A stretch of DNA of 64,000 nt, taken from the NCBI RefSeq assembly GCF_006716445.1, contig NZ_VFPA01000004.1:1-64000 (forward strand), read 5' to 3'. Made by a program: the position numbers and the translations under genes. Source of the DNA: Pseudonocardia kunmingensis. Its GTDB lineage: Bacteria; Actinomycetota; Actinomycetes; Mycobacteriales; Pseudonocardiaceae. Positions within the stretch are counted from its first letter, which is position 1; every line of letters begins with the position of its first letter. The notes below the pieces were generated by a model. That model had not been told where the DNA came from and searched no databases. It saw nothing but the letters and a program-made list of their open reading frames with translations. Positions 47,448 to 56,580 of this stretch are shown here, piece after piece.

Positions 47448-48077
47448 GTGTCACCCACCGGGGACGAGGTGATCGGAGCGGAGGAGACCGACCGGGTCGA
47501 GGCGACCCGGTCGGCCCGTCGTGATGCCGAGCTGAACCGGCTCGCCGCCCTGGCCTCCGGCGGCGACCGCAGCGCGCTCGACCAGCTGCTGGCCCACATC
47601 CGCCCCGTCGTCGTGCACTACTGCCGGGCCCGCATCGGCCACGGGATGCTCGGCACCCAGTCGGCCGAGGACGTCGCCCAGGACACGCTGCTGGCCGTGT
47701 GCGGTGCCCTGGAGCGGTGGAAGCCCGAGAAGCGGGTGCTCGCGTTCGTCTACGGCATCGCCTCCAACAAGGTGGTCGACGCCTACCGCGCCGCGGGCCG
47801 GGACCACTCGGTGCCCACCGACGTGGTGCCCGACGAGCCGGACGTCGAGCACGGTCCGGAGCAGGCGGCGCTGCACAGCAGCCTGGTGGCGGAGCTGCGC
47901 GGGCTGCTCGACGAGCTGCCCGACAACCACCGGGAGATCCTGGTGCTGCGGGTGGCGCTGGGCATGAGCGCGGTGGAGACCGCGCGCATCGTCGGCTCCA
48001 CCCCCGGCGCGGTGCGCGTCGCCCAGCACCGCGCCCTCGCGAAGCTGCGCGAGCTCGCCGCCCGGCGCGCCGCCTGA
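47448..48077 (+). CDS. SigD/ShbA-like RNA polymerase sigma factor
   Basis: 209-residue ECF-type sigma factor. Region 2: [37 protein letters not shown]...[26 protein letters not shown]; region 4: [51 protein letters not shown]. The phrases [20 protein letters not shown] and [15 protein letters not shown] closely resemble mycobacterial SigD and streptomycete ShbA (which drives hrdB). GTG start with AGGAGGGG upstream. No anti-sigma gene follows; the next gene is on the other strand. Confidence 0.9.
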   Translation: MSPTGDEVIGAEETDRVEATRSARRDAELNRLAALASGGDRSALDQLLAHIRPVVVHYCRARIGHGMLGTQSAEDVAQDTLLAVCGALERWKPEKRVLAFVYGIASNKVVDAYRAAGRDHSVPTDVVPDEPDVEHGPEQAALHSSLVAELRGLLDELPDNHREILVLRVALGMSAVETARIVGSTPGAVRVAQHRALAKLRELAARRAA

Positions 48078-48093
48078 CCCGGCACGGCACGCG

Positions 48094-48453
48094 CTACGGC
48101 GCCTCGAACTCCTGGATCGGCCGCACCTCGATCCTGCTCCCGTGGTGGGCGCCGGGGCAGCGGGCGGCCCAGTCCAGGGCGGCGTCGAGGTCGGGGACGT
48201 CGAGCAGGTAGTACCCCCCGAGCACCTCCGCGGTCTCGGCGAACGGACCGTCGGTGACGACCCGCTCCCCGTCCCCGCGCACCTCCACGGTGGTGGCCGT
48301 CCCGACGTCCTGCAACGCCCCGCTGCGGACGAGCACACCCGCCTCGGCGACGGCCTTCTCGTAGGCCCAGTACTCGTCCAGCAGCTGCTGGACGGCCTCC
48401 TCCGACGACGGCTGGACGTCCTGCGCCCCGTAGATCAGCAGCATGTACTCCAC
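48094..48453 (-). CDS. YCII-related DGPF-domain protein, second copy
   Basis: 119 residues, [10 protein letters not shown] at the start and [39 protein letters not shown] later; same family as the protein at 34591 but a different subgroup (long helix [19 protein letters not shown]). GTG start at 48453 with GAGGAG upstream. Unlike the first copy it has no adjacent ECF42 gene; the nearest sigma gene (47448-48077) is convergent and of SigD type. Ends 16 bases from it. Confidence 0.85.
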   Translation of the reverse strand: MEYMLLIYGAQDVQPSSEEAVQQLLDEYWAYEKAVAEAGVLVRSGALQDVGTATTVEVRGDGERVVTDGPFAETAEVLGGYYLLDVPDLDAALDWAARCPGAHHGSRIEVRPIQEFEAP

Positions 48454-48539
48454 GTCACGACTCCTCGTGTCCCGGGTGGCCGGAACGCCACCAGCATGAC
48501 GACGAACGAGCGCGCCGGGAATCGACCGGAGCCGGCACG

Positions 48540-49007
48540 TCAGGCGCGCTCGACGCGACGCAGGCCGCCGCCCGGTGTCCAGATCTCGATCACCAGCATC
48601 GTGGCCTCGTCGTCGAGCCCGGTGCGGACGACCTCGTGGACGTCGGCGCGGAACAGCTCGCCCTCGGTGTCGCCGCCGACCTCGCCCGCCGGGACCGCCC
48701 TGCCGGCGATCTTCGCATCGCCCGCCCACCCGGCGGGATCGCCCTCGGGCGGGTCGACGGACGGGCTGTGCAGGGCGAAGCGGGGATCGCGGTGCAGGTC
48801 GGCGCCCTTGCGCGCACCCGGCATCGATCCGAAGGTCAGCTCGCCGCCGGCGAACTCGGCCTCGATGCCGGAGATGCGGGGGCCGCCGTCGGCCCGGATG
48901 GTGGCGATCGTCTTGTGCTTGTGCGCGTCGAAGATCCGGCGCACCCGGGCCGCGAACTCGGGTGCGGCGGCCTCGACGTCCTTCCACGCGACCATGGCCC
49001 CGAGCAT
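48540..49007 (-). CDS. Pyridoxamine 5'-phosphate oxidase-family protein
   Basis: 155 residues, or 151 from a second ATG at 48995. Split-barrel PPOX fold: [63 protein letters not shown], then DAKIAGRAV and [33 protein letters not shown]. Probably binds FMN or F420 and reduces an unknown substrate. Separated by 86 bases from the DGPF gene on the same strand. Confidence 0.82.
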   Translation of the reverse strand: MLGAMVAWKDVEAAAPEFAARVRRIFDAHKHKTIATIRADGGPRISGIEAEFAGGELTFGSMPGARKGADLHRDPRFALHSPSVDPPEGDPAGWAGDAKIAGRAVPAGEVGGDTEGELFRADVHEVVRTGLDDEATMLVIEIWTPGGGLRRVERA

Positions 49008-49168
49008 GGCAGGTGAACCTGACAGGGAGTGTCACCGATCTGGGCGTTGTGCGGGCCGCACAACCCCGTCGGACGAGCGGTACAGCACCCCGTCACAGTG
49101 GTCCCACTTGCGGTTACCGGCACGTAGGCTCGGGCCGACAGCCACCGCCAGCGCGAGGAGAGACGACG

Positions 49169-50389
49169 ATGCCCGAAGCCGTGATCGTCGCGGCCGCCCG
49201 GTCCCCGATCGGGCGCGCGTTCAAGGGTTCGCTCACCACGATCCGCCCCGACGACCTGACCGTGCAGATGGTGCGCGCCGCCCTCGCCCAGGTCCCCCAG
49301 CTCGACCCGGCCGACATCGACGACCTCATGCTCGGCTGCGGCCTGCCCGGCGGCGAGCAGGGCTTCAACATGGCCAGGGTGGTCGCCGTCCTGCTCGGGC
49401 ACGACACCCTGCCCGGCACCACGGTCACCCGCTACTGCTCTTCGTCGGTGCAGACCACGCGCATGGCCCTGCACGCCATCAAGGCGGGCGAGGGCGACGT
49501 GTTCGTCTCCGCCGGGGTCGAGACGGTCTCCCGCTTCGCCAAGGGCAACTCCGACTCGCACCCCGACACCCACAACCCCGTCTTCTCCGACGCCGAGGAC
49601 CGCACGCGCCACATCGCGGAGAACGGCGCCGACTCCTGGAACGACCCGCGCCAGGACGAGCACCTGCCCGACGTCTACATCGCGATGGGCCAGACCGCGG
49701 AGAACCTCGCGCGCCTCAAGGGCGTCACCCGCGAGGACATGGACCACTTCGGCGTCCGGTCGCAGAACCTCGCCGAGAAGTCCATCGCCAACGGGTTCTT
49801 CGCCCGCGAGATCACCCCGGTCACCCTGCCCGACGGCACCGTCGTCGAGAAGGACGACGGCCCCCGCGCCGGCGTCACCTACGAGGCGGTCAGCCAGCTC
49901 AAGCCGGTGTTCCGCCCGGACGGGCGCGTCACCGCGGGCAACTGCTGCCCGCTCAACGACGGCGCCGCCGCACTCGTGGTCATGTCCGACACGAAGGCGG
50001 CCGAGCTGGGCATCACCCCGCTCGCCCGCGTCGTCTCCACCGGCGTCTCCGGGCTCTCCCCGGAGATCATGGGACTCGGCCCGGTGGAGGCCTCGAAGCA
50101 GGCGCTCGCCCGGGCGGGCATGACCATCGACGACGTCGACCTCGTGGAGATCAACGAGGCCTTCGCCGCGCAGGTCCTGCCGTCGGCCCGCGACCTGGGC
50201 ATCGACGAGGACAAGCTGAACGTCAACGGCGGCGCGATCGCGCTCGGGCACCCGTTCGGCATGACCGGCGCCCGCATCACCACCACGCTGCTCAACGGCC
50301 TGCGCACGCACGACAAGACGATCGGTCTGGAGACCATGTGCGTCGGCGGCGGCCAGGGCATGGCGATGGTGGTCGAGCGGCTGAGCTGA
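49169..50389 (+). CDS. fadA: Acetyl-CoA acyltransferase (thiolase)
   Basis: 406-residue thiolase for beta-oxidation of fatty or side-chain acyl-CoA. Nucleophilic C90 in [18 protein letters not shown], His in [18 protein letters not shown] and second Cys in [15 protein letters not shown] complete the catalytic set. The N-terminus [18 protein letters not shown] and length match mycobacterial FadA3, which occupies a similar place near cbs. CGAGGAGAG precedes the ATG; a TAGGCT box at 49125-49130 could be its -10. Confidence 0.93.
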   Translation: MPEAVIVAAARSPIGRAFKGSLTTIRPDDLTVQMVRAALAQVPQLDPADIDDLMLGCGLPGGEQGFNMARVVAVLLGHDTLPGTTVTRYCSSSVQTTRMALHAIKAGEGDVFVSAGVETVSRFAKGNSDSHPDTHNPVFSDAEDRTRHIAENGADSWNDPRQDEHLPDVYIAMGQTAENLARLKGVTREDMDHFGVRSQNLAEKSIANGFFAREITPVTLPDGTVVEKDDGPRAGVTYEAVSQLKPVFRPDGRVTAGNCCPLNDGAAALVVMSDTKAAELGITPLARVVSTGVSGLSPEIMGLGPVEASKQALARAGMTIDDVDLVEINEAFAAQVLPSARDLGIDEDKLNVNGGAIALGHPFGMTGARITTTLLNGLRTHDKTIGLETMCVGGGQGMAMVVERLS

Positions 50390-50484
50390 CGCGTTCGGGC
50401 TTGCCCGGCGGCCGCGGCGAGAGGATGGTGTTGCTCGCCGGCGGCGCCGCCGGGGCGCTGCCCCGATCCCTGAGGGGGTGGGTC

Positions 50485-51105
50485 GTGTACGCACGCTCCA
50501 CCACGATCCGCGCGAACCCGGAGTCGATCGAGACGGGCATCGCGCACGTCCGCGACGAAGTCATGCCGATGGTGCTCGGGATGGAGGGCTGCACCGGCAT
50601 CTCGATGCTCGTCGACCGCATGTCGGGTCAGTGCATCGTGACCACGGCGTGGCAGTCGAAGGAGGCGATGGAGGCCGGCGCCGACCGGGTGCGGCCGCTC
50701 CGCGAGCGCGCGGCGGAGATGCTCGGCGGCCGACCGCAGGTCGACCAGTGGGAGATCGCGGTCATGCACCGCGACCACACCTCGGCCCCCGGCGCCTGCG
50801 TCCGCGCCACCTGGCTGCGCATGCAGCCCGACCAGGCCGACCGCGCCATCGACGTCTACCGCATGGGGATCCTGCCGGCCGTGCAGGAGTTCGAGGGGTT
50901 CTGCAGCGCCAGCCTCATGGTGGACCGCACCGAGGGGTACGCCGTGTCCTCGGTGACGTTCGACAGCCGGGAGGCGATGGAACGCAGCCGTGAGCCGGCC
51001 GAGGAGCTGCGCGCACGCGGTATCCGCGAGGCGGGCGTCGAGTTCGTCGAGGGCGGCGAGTTCGAGCTCGCTCTCGCCCACCTGCGCGTCCCCGAGATGG
51101 CCTGA
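50485..51105 (+). CDS. Tandem dimeric alpha/beta-barrel (ABM-like) protein
   Basis: 206 residues made of two similar halves: [64 protein letters not shown] (1-70) and [66 protein letters not shown] (105-175). Each looks like an antibiotic-biosynthesis-monooxygenase fold unit, so one chain may form the usual dimer internally. GTG 50485 chosen for GAGGGGG upstream. Similar to the Rv1073-position gene in mycobacteria. Heme degradation or monooxygenase activity is only a possibility. Confidence 0.75.
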   Translation: MYARSTTIRANPESIETGIAHVRDEVMPMVLGMEGCTGISMLVDRMSGQCIVTTAWQSKEAMEAGADRVRPLRERAAEMLGGRPQVDQWEIAVMHRDHTSAPGACVRATWLRMQPDQADRAIDVYRMGILPAVQEFEGFCSASLMVDRTEGYAVSSVTFDSREAMERSREPAEELRARGIREAGVEFVEGGEFELALAHLRVPEMA

Positions 51106-51152
51106 ACGACGACGGCGCCCGCCCCCTTCCGGGGACGGGCGCCGGCTCGTTC
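51104..51152. terminator. Bidirectional terminator hairpin
   Basis: GAACGA (51104-51109) pairs with TCGTTC (51147-51152); inside, CGGCGCCCG (51113-51121) pairs with CGGGCGCCG (51136-51144) and a further CCCC/GGGG, leaving a small loop. Overlaps the stop of the ABM-like gene and sits before the end of the convergent Bax-inhibitor gene. Confidence 0.65.
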
Positions 51153-51161
51153 AGGGCCGCC

Positions 51162-51980
51162 TCACTCCTGGCGGAGGTAGCTCAGCAGCCGCAGGATCTC
51201 GATGTACAGCCAGACCAGCGTGGTCATCAGGCCGAACGCGATGTACCAGGCGAACTTCGCCGGGGCACCGTCGCGGACGGCGCGGTCGGCCATGTCGAAG
51301 TCCAGCAGCAGGCTGAACGCGGCCACGCCGATGCAGATGATGCTGAACAGGTAGGCCAGCGGCGAGCCGTCCCGCAGGCCGAGACCACCGGTGGTGAAGA
51401 AGCTGGCCACCAGGTTGACGACCATCAGGATGACGACGCCGAACATCGCGCCCATCAGCCACTTGGTGAACTTCGGCGTGACCCGCACGGCGCCGGTCTT
51501 GTAGACCACCAGCATCCCGACGAACACGCCGGCCGTGCCGACGACGGCCTGGAAGCCGATGCCCTGGAACTGCGTGCCCGACATCTCCAGCGCGCCGGTG
51601 ATGCCGCCGAGCGCCACACCCATGGCGGCCGAGTACGTGAGGATCAGGCCGGGGTTGTTGCTCTGCTTGAAGATGACGATGAGCGACACGACGAGGCCGA
51701 CGATGAACGCCGGGAGCACGAGCCAGAAGGCCCCGCTCAGCGCGGTGAGAACGCCCGTGGCGAGTGCGACCGCACCGGTGATCGCCGTCTTCGTGACGAC
51801 GTCGTCCATCGTGAGGGGACGCTCGCCCGCTCCGGCCCGCCCGTAGCCGGCCTCCGCGGCCTGGGTGTCGGCGTAGGCGGCAGCACCGCCCATCGCCCCG
51901 CCCTGGCGGTCGAACGTGGCGTAGCCGCCGCCCTGCCCGGCGGGCAGGTTGCGGAACGCCGGGTTGCTACTGGTGCGCAC
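51162..51980 (-). CDS. Bax inhibitor-1/YccA family membrane protein
   Basis: 272 residues from GTG 51980 (GGAGGA upstream). A Gly/Ala-rich cytoplasmic N-terminus (TSSNPAFRNLPAGQGGGYATFD) precedes seven membrane helices: TITGAVALATGVLTAL-type, WLVLPAFIVGLVVSLIVIF, GLILTYSAAMGVALGGITG, GFQAVVGTAGVFVGMLVVY, WLMGAMFGVVILMVVNLVASF, PLAYLFSIICIGVAAFSLLLDFDMADRAV and FAWYIAFGLMTTLVWLYIEILRLLSYL. The last two hold the conserved Asp residues of the TMBIM pH/Ca-leak family. Physiological role in actinobacteria is unknown. Confidence 0.9.
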   Translation of the reverse strand: MRTSSNPAFRNLPAGQGGGYATFDRQGGAMGGAAAYADTQAAEAGYGRAGAGERPLTMDDVVTKTAITGAVALATGVLTALSGAFWLVLPAFIVGLVVSLIVIFKQSNNPGLILTYSAAMGVALGGITGALEMSGTQFQGIGFQAVVGTAGVFVGMLVVYKTGAVRVTPKFTKWLMGAMFGVVILMVVNLVASFFTTGGLGLRDGSPLAYLFSIICIGVAAFSLLLDFDMADRAVRDGAPAKFAWYIAFGLMTTLVWLYIEILRLLSYLRQE

Positions 51981-52193
51981 CTGGGTCCTCCTCGGAAGCG
52001 GATCGTGCATCCGTGCTGTACAACGCGGGACTGCCCTGGGGCGTTCCCCCTCGGTAAAGCAGACTTTACTGCGATTCGGTCACGCTACGGCAGCGCCGCC
52101 CCGTCGCGGGTCGAGCGGGCGCCTGCGGGTGCGGTCCGGCGCGTCGCCGCATACGCTCCCGCTCCTGACGACGAGTGCCGGAGGTGTCCCGCG

Positions 52194-52436
52194 ATGTGGG
52201 CGTTCCTGTCCGCCCGGCTGCGGATGTGGCTGATCCTCGCGTTCGTGGTGCCGTTGGTCGGCTGGTTGCTCGGCCGCATCGGCGACCTGATCGAGGCGCG
52301 GCGGGGCCCGAACGCGCTCAGCACGGTGCTGCAGAAGGCACGCGGCTGGATGCGCCGCCGGTCCCGCGGTCCGCTGGCACCGCGCCGCCCCGGGGACCCG
52401 GCGAGCGTGCGCGACGCCGGCTCGCCGGCTCGCTGA
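52194..52436 (+). CDS. Small single-helix membrane protein
   Basis: 80 residues: one membrane helix (RMWLILAFVVPLVGWLLGRIGDLIEARRG) with a basic, Pro/Arg-rich cytoplasmic tail (WMRRRSRGPLAPRRPGDPA). GGAGG lies about 8 bases before ATG 52194. No family known. Precedes the OsmC gene by 8 bases on the same strand, so probably cotranscribed. Confidence 0.6.
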   Translation: MWAFLSARLRMWLILAFVVPLVGWLLGRIGDLIEARRGPNALSTVLQKARGWMRRRSRGPLAPRRPGDPASVRDAGSPAR

Positions 52437-52444
52437 CCCGCGGG

Positions 52445-52921
52445 ATGACCGGACCCGCGGTCCACCAGTTCCGGGCCCACTGCTCGTGGGCGGGTTCGAC
52501 CGCGGTGGAGCACCGGGAGTTCGCCCGCACGATCCGCGCCGGCGCGCCGCCCGCCGACGCCGAGCTCACGCTCTCCGCCGACCCGGCGTTCCTCGGTGAC
52601 CCGGCACTGCTGAACCCCGAACAGCTCCTGGTGCTCGCGGCGGCGTCGTGCCAGCTGCTCGCGTTCCTCGCGGTGGCGTCCCGGGCCCGCATCGACGTCC
52701 GCGACTACCGCGACGACGCGACCGCCACGATGTCGGAGGCGAACCGGCCCGTCCGGCTGGACGAGATCGTGCTGCGGCCCCGGATCACGCTGGTGTCCGG
52801 GCCCACGGAGGAGCGGGTGCGGCACCTGGTCGAGGTGGCGCACCGCGAGTGCTTCGTCGCCCACAGCCTCGCCACCCCGGTCCGGATCGAACCGCTGATC
52901 GCCTTCGTCGACCCGGCGTGA
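52445..52921 (+). CDS. OsmC-family protein
   Basis: 158-residue OsmC/Ohr-fold protein, a thiol peroxidase family for organic hydroperoxides. The peroxidatic/resolving cysteines are C69 (PEQLLVLAAASCQLL) and C136 (VEVAHRECFVAHSL); ISADP-like LSADPAFLGDPALLNPEQLL opens the substrate pocket. The usual reductant in mycothiol users is not known. Eight bases after the small membrane gene. Confidence 0.88.
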   Translation: MTGPAVHQFRAHCSWAGSTAVEHREFARTIRAGAPPADAELTLSADPAFLGDPALLNPEQLLVLAAASCQLLAFLAVASRARIDVRDYRDDATATMSEANRPVRLDEIVLRPRITLVSGPTEERVRHLVEVAHRECFVAHSLATPVRIEPLIAFVDPA

Positions 52922-52962
52922 CGCGACCCGGCGTGAGGTGACCCGGTGCGACGATGGTGACC

Positions 52963-53352
52963 ATGACCGGCACGCTGCGCACGGCGGTCCCGCTCGCGGC
53001 GCTCACCGTCCTGCTCTGGTGGCTCGTGCTGCCGGCGGACTGGAGCGTCGTGCCGACCGCGGATCCGCAGACCCACGCCTCCCCCGTCACGGTCGGGCAC
53101 TGGACCGCGGCCGCCACCGGGCTCGCGGCGCTCGCCGCCGCGGGCGGATGGGCACGCGGGCCGGGAGCGGCGCTGCTGGGCGTCGCGCTGCCGGCGGTCG
53201 CGCTCTGGTGCTACCGCAGCGCCACCGCCGAGGTCATCGGCGCGAACCTCTGGCCGGTCGGCGCCCTGTTCCTCGCCCCGGTCGTCGCGGCAGGCGTCGC
53301 GGCCGTCGCGGCGCTCGGCCGAACCCTGCGCCGCCGCCGCGAACGGGTGTGA
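52963..53352 (+). CDS. Four-helix membrane protein of unknown function
   Basis: 129 residues (132 if the ATG at 52954 is used) with four hydrophobic stretches: AVPLAALTVLLWWLVLPA, HWTAAATGLAALAAAGG, GAALLGVALPAVALWCY and LFLAPVVAAGVAAVAAL, ending with a basic RRRRERV. No motif recognised. Ends 7 bases from the convergent hydrolase. Confidence 0.65.
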   Translation: MTGTLRTAVPLAALTVLLWWLVLPADWSVVPTADPQTHASPVTVGHWTAAATGLAALAAAGGWARGPGAALLGVALPAVALWCYRSATAEVIGANLWPVGALFLAPVVAAGVAAVAALGRTLRRRRERV

Positions 53353-53359
53353 CCGGCGG

Positions 53360-54067
53360 TCAGCGGGTGGCCGGGGCCGGGGCCAGGGCGAGCTCGGCCC
53401 GCAGCACGCCGGCGAGCTGCGCGGGCCGGGACAGGAACGGCGAGTGGGCGGTGGCCATCCGGAGCACCCGCCCCGCGCGTTCGGCCAACGACTCCTGCGC
53501 GTGCACCGGGATCGCCGCGTCGCGCTCGCAGACCACGTAGGTGCTGGGGACCGTCCGCCACGCCGCCCGCGTGAGGCACTGCTCGAACGCCGCCAGCGAC
53601 TGGTGCCCGAGCCGGTCGACCGCGCCGCGCGAGGTGGCGGCGTCCGCGTCGGTGTAGAGGACCTGCGCGGGCCGGCGCGGGTCGACGTACCCCTCGGCCT
53701 CGTGCACGTCCCACCACGACGGGGGTTCACCTCCGCACGCGGCGAGCACCGACTCCCCGATGTCGAGCGAGAGCCCGCTGAGGAACACCAGCCCGACGAC
53801 GTCGGCCAGGCCGGCCACCCCCTCGCTCACGGGCGCGGCGCCGTAGCCGTGCGCGCACACCAGCACCGGCCCCCCGACCTGCCGGACCGCGAAACGCACG
53901 GCGGCGGCGTCCGCGTGCAGGTCACCGAGCGCCGCCGGATCCGGGCCGACGGACGGCAGCTCCACCGTGCGGACGTCCAGGTCGGACAGCTCCTCGACCA
54001 CCCCGCGCCACGCCCACGGCCCCTGCCATGCGCCGGGGACGAGGACCAGCGTGGGCATCGACGGCAT
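53360..54067 (-). CDS. Alpha/beta-fold hydrolase
   Basis: 235 residues. Starts TLVLVPGAWQGPWAWRGVVEEL (oxyanion region), short nucleophile-elbow region CAHGYGAAPVSEGVAGLADVVGLVFLSG, in which the usual G-x-S-x-G reads AHGYGA, so the Ser nucleophile is replaced by Tyr or displaced; acid region VVCERDAAIPVHAQESLAERAG and late His ATAHSPFLSRPAQL are kept. Either a non-hydrolytic member or one with altered catalysis. AGGAGG is well placed before ATG 54067. EstX/salicylate-esterase-like subfamily by pattern. Confidence 0.82.
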   Translation of the reverse strand: MPSMPTLVLVPGAWQGPWAWRGVVEELSDLDVRTVELPSVGPDPAALGDLHADAAAVRFAVRQVGGPVLVCAHGYGAAPVSEGVAGLADVVGLVFLSGLSLDIGESVLAACGGEPPSWWDVHEAEGYVDPRRPAQVLYTDADAATSRGAVDRLGHQSLAAFEQCLTRAAWRTVPSTYVVCERDAAIPVHAQESLAERAGRVLRMATAHSPFLSRPAQLAGVLRAELALAPAPATR

Positions 54068-54120
54068 CGCAGACCTCCTGGGGGAGGCGCAAGTCCACCG
54101 GCAGCGCGCGACGCCCGGCA

Positions 54121-54149
54121 ACATCACTTCCGGAGGACGGAAGTGATGT
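54121..54149 (-). terminator. Perfect 12-bp hairpin after the methyltransferase gene
   Basis: ACATCACTTCCG (54121-54132) and CGGAAGTGATGT (54138-54149) around a five-base loop, beginning three bases past the methyltransferase stop on the minus strand. No U-run. Separates it from the hydrolase gene. Confidence 0.65.
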
Positions 54150-54152
54150 GGT

Positions 54153-54989
54153 TCAGGGCTTGCGGCCGACCGCACCCACGATGCAGTACGACACCGAGGG
54201 CATCTCCTTGACGCGCGGACCGTCCGGCCACCAGTCGGCGCACAGCACGAGCCCGGGCTCGATCAGCTCGAGACCCGCCAGCATGCTCTCGATCTGCGCA
54301 CGCGTGCGGAAGGCGCCACTGCCCATCGGGCTGTGGATGAATACCTCTTCCATCTTCCGGGCCAACGGGCTGAACTCATCGGTCTCGGGATCGAAGAAGT
54401 GGCTCAGCGACACGTACGAGCCGGACGGCAGCGCGTCGATGTACTCCTGCATGATCTCGGCATAGCGCTCGCCGGTGTAGTGGTGCATGGTGCCGCACTG
54501 GTACAGCGCAATCGGCTCCGAGAAATCGAGGTTCTTGCGCACGACCTCGTTCTCGAGCACCTGCCGCGGTTCGAAGATGTCGGCGCTGATCAGGTGCGTC
54601 TGGTCGTTCTCCTCGAGCAGCGCGCGCCCGTGCGCGAGGACGACCGGGTCGTTGTCGACGTACACCACCCTGGACTCGGGCAGCAGGCGCTGCACGACCT
54701 GGTGCGTGTTCTCCGCCGTGGGCAGCCCCGAACCGCAGTCCAGGTACTGGGTGATGCCGGTCTGGCTGGCGAGGAAGCGGCTGGACCGGATCAGGAACTC
54801 GCGGTTGTCCCACCCGAGCTGGGTGGCCTCGGGCGCCACCCGCTGGATCCGGTGCAGGACCTCGCGGTCGATCTCGTAGTTGTCCTTGCCGTTCAGGAAG
54901 GCGTCGTACACCCGCGCCACACTGGCCTTCGTCACGTCGATGTAGGCCGGAACAACCTCTTCGGACGCAGAAGCCTCAGAACTTGGCAC
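54153..54989 (-). CDS. SAM-dependent methyltransferase, DUF574 (Methyltransf_19) family
   Basis: 278 residues. The DUF574 pattern is clear: ASVARVYDAFLNGKDNYEIDREVLHRI, WDNREFLIRSSRFLASQTGITQYLDCGSGLPT (SAM-binding motif I type), RVVYVDNDPVVLAHGRALLE and LSHFFDP. GTG start 54989. Such genes are abundant next to WhiJ/AbaA-like XRE regulators in filamentous actinomycetes, as here; their methyl acceptor is unknown. Divergent from the XRE gene over 222 bases. Confidence 0.9.
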   Translation of the reverse strand: MPSSEASASEEVVPAYIDVTKASVARVYDAFLNGKDNYEIDREVLHRIQRVAPEATQLGWDNREFLIRSSRFLASQTGITQYLDCGSGLPTAENTHQVVQRLLPESRVVYVDNDPVVLAHGRALLEENDQTHLISADIFEPRQVLENEVVRKNLDFSEPIALYQCGTMHHYTGERYAEIMQEYIDALPSGSYVSLSHFFDPETDEFSPLARKMEEVFIHSPMGSGAFRTRAQIESMLAGLELIEPGLVLCADWWPDGPRVKEMPSVSYCIVGAVGRKP

Positions 54990-55211
54990 ACTCGCCTCAC
55001 TAGGTAGTTGATCGCAGGAACCGGGCCGAGCGACGGCGAGCCGAGTGTAGGGCAACTGGTGATCGGGTTGTAGTCGGACTTGATCCTCCACAAGTCGTCG
55101 TCAACGTGTACGGTCATCGTCCAGCAGTGTGCCGATCCCCTCGTTCCGCGCCATCGCGGTGACGAGCGGAGGAGGAACCACAGGAGCGGATGGTGCGCGA
55201 GGGAGGAGCCG

Positions 55212-56099
55212 ATGGCTGAGCGCGGCCAGGCCGATACCGGCAAGGACGTGCCCGGACGCGGGGTCACCGCGCGCCGGATCGTGCTCGGCACCCAGCTCCG
55301 GCGCCTCCGGGAGGCCGCGGGCATCTCGCGCGCCGACGCCGGCTACGTCATCCGCGCCTCGGACTCCAAGGTCTCCCGGCTCGAGCTCGGCCGGGTCGCG
55401 TTCAAGGAACGCGACGTCGCCGACCTGCTCAGCACCTACGGCGTCAACGATCCCGAGGAGCGCGACACCTTCCTCGAGATGGTCCGCAAGGCCAACGAGC
55501 CGGGCTGGTGGCGGCGCTACACCGACGTCATCCCGAGCTGGTTCCAGGACTTCGTCGGGCTCGAGGAGTCAGCGGCCCGGATCCAGGTCTACGAGCTGCA
55601 GTTCGTGCCCGGCCTGCTGCAGACCGAGGCCTACGCCCGGGCCGTGCTCACCCGCGGCCGCCCCGACTACGCGCCGCCGGACACCGAGCGCCGGATCGTC
55701 CTGCGCACCCAGCGGCAGAAGCTGCTGACCAGCCCGCACCCGCCCCGGTTGTGGGCCGTGCTCGACGAGTCGATCCTGCACCGGCCCATCGGCGGGCGCC
55801 GGGTGCTGCGCGAGCAGCTCGAGTTCCTCCTCGAGCAGTCGAAGCAACCGCACATCACGATCCAGGTCGTGCCGCACCAGCTCAGCGGCTACGCCGCGGA
55901 GAACCCGTTCCAGCTCCTGCGGTTCGCCGAGCCCGAGCTCCCCGACGTCGTCTACATCGAGCACCTCGGCGGTGCGCTCTTCCTCGACGGCGTCGAGGAG
56001 ATCGAGATCTACAGCCGCGCCCTCGACCGCCTCGCCGTCGACGCCGAGACACCGGACCGCTCGCGGCAGCACCTGGTCAAGATCCTCGGCGAGATGTAG
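55212..56099 (+). CDS. WhiJ-like XRE regulator with DUF5753
   Basis: 295 residues. N-terminal helix-turn-helix (VLGTQLRRLREAAGISRADAGYVIRASDSKVSRLELGRVAFKERDVADLLSTYGV, about 25-80), followed by the DUF5753 ligand/partner domain starting WWRRYTDVIPSWFQDFVGLEESAARIQVYELQFVPGLLQTEAYARAV. This is the WhiJ/AbaA-type architecture that works with a small DUF397 protein, encoded just downstream on the opposite strand. GGGAGGAG precedes the ATG. Probably regulates the cassette and developmental genes; the palindromes at 56535-56721 are candidate targets. Confidence 0.92.
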   Translation: MAERGQADTGKDVPGRGVTARRIVLGTQLRRLREAAGISRADAGYVIRASDSKVSRLELGRVAFKERDVADLLSTYGVNDPEERDTFLEMVRKANEPGWWRRYTDVIPSWFQDFVGLEESAARIQVYELQFVPGLLQTEAYARAVLTRGRPDYAPPDTERRIVLRTQRQKLLTSPHPPRLWAVLDESILHRPIGGRRVLREQLEFLLEQSKQPHITIQVVPHQLSGYAAENPFQLLRFAEPELPDVVYIEHLGGALFLDGVEEIEIYSRALDRLAVDAETPDRSRQHLVKILGEM

Positions 56100-56233
56100 G
56101 CGCGGCTCGCCCGCGGCGGTTCCCCCACCCCGCACATGGCGACGCGACCCGGCTCGACCCACGCCCCCTCGTCGGGGCACGCGAGCGGAACGGGTCGCGA
56201 GCAGAGGCGACGCGCGGACGCGCGCCGCCTCGG

Positions 56234-56473
56234 TCAGTTCGCGGGGCGCCGGCCGAACTCGCCGTGCCAGGCGCCCTGCAGGAACGCCGACCACTCGTCG
56301 GGGGTGAAGACGAGCGCGGGACCGGCCGGCTGACGCGAGTGGCGCACCGCCACCTGCCCACCGTCCAGCATCGCGACCTCGACGCAGGCGTGCTGCCCGC
56401 TGAACGTGCTCTTCCGCCAATCGGCGCCCTCGACCTGCAGCGCCGGGACGACGGTGCGCTCTTCGTTGGTCAT
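56234..56473 (-). CDS. DUF397 protein
   Basis: 79 residues with the DUF397 core: ADWRKSTFSGQHACVEVAMLDGGQVAVRHSRQPAGPALVFTPDEWSAFLQGAWHGEF. These small proteins pair with WhiJ-like XRE regulators. ATG 56473 is preceded by AAGGTGA. Its -10 (TACCGT at 56521-56526) is overlapped upstream by an 18-bp palindrome, so it should be repressible by a dimeric regulator. Confidence 0.92.
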   Translation of the reverse strand: MTNEERTVVPALQVEGADWRKSTFSGQHACVEVAMLDGGQVAVRHSRQPAGPALVFTPDEWSAFLQGAWHGEFGRRPAN

Positions 56474-56520
56474 CTCGATCACCTTTCCGATGGGGAGCCG
56501 AAAGGGGCCCTCGCGTGCAC

Positions 56521-56552
56521 ACGGTAGCAAGCTGCATATGCACGTGCATATG
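56521..56552 (-). promoter_or_regulatory. DUF397 promoter overlapped by the palindrome CATATGCACGTGCATATG
   Basis: -10 TACCGT on the minus strand at 56521-56526. The perfect 18-bp palindrome spans 56535-56552 and covers the place where a -35 would lie, so a protein bound there should block transcription. Confidence 0.6.
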
Positions 56553-56580
56553 GATCGCGCAGATGCGGGTGGCAAGCGGC

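Noticed and set aside
54996-55004. CTACCTAG-type octamer near the methyltransferase start, equal to the centre of the hairpin family
   Set aside because: No flanking arms; a chance match of eight bases.
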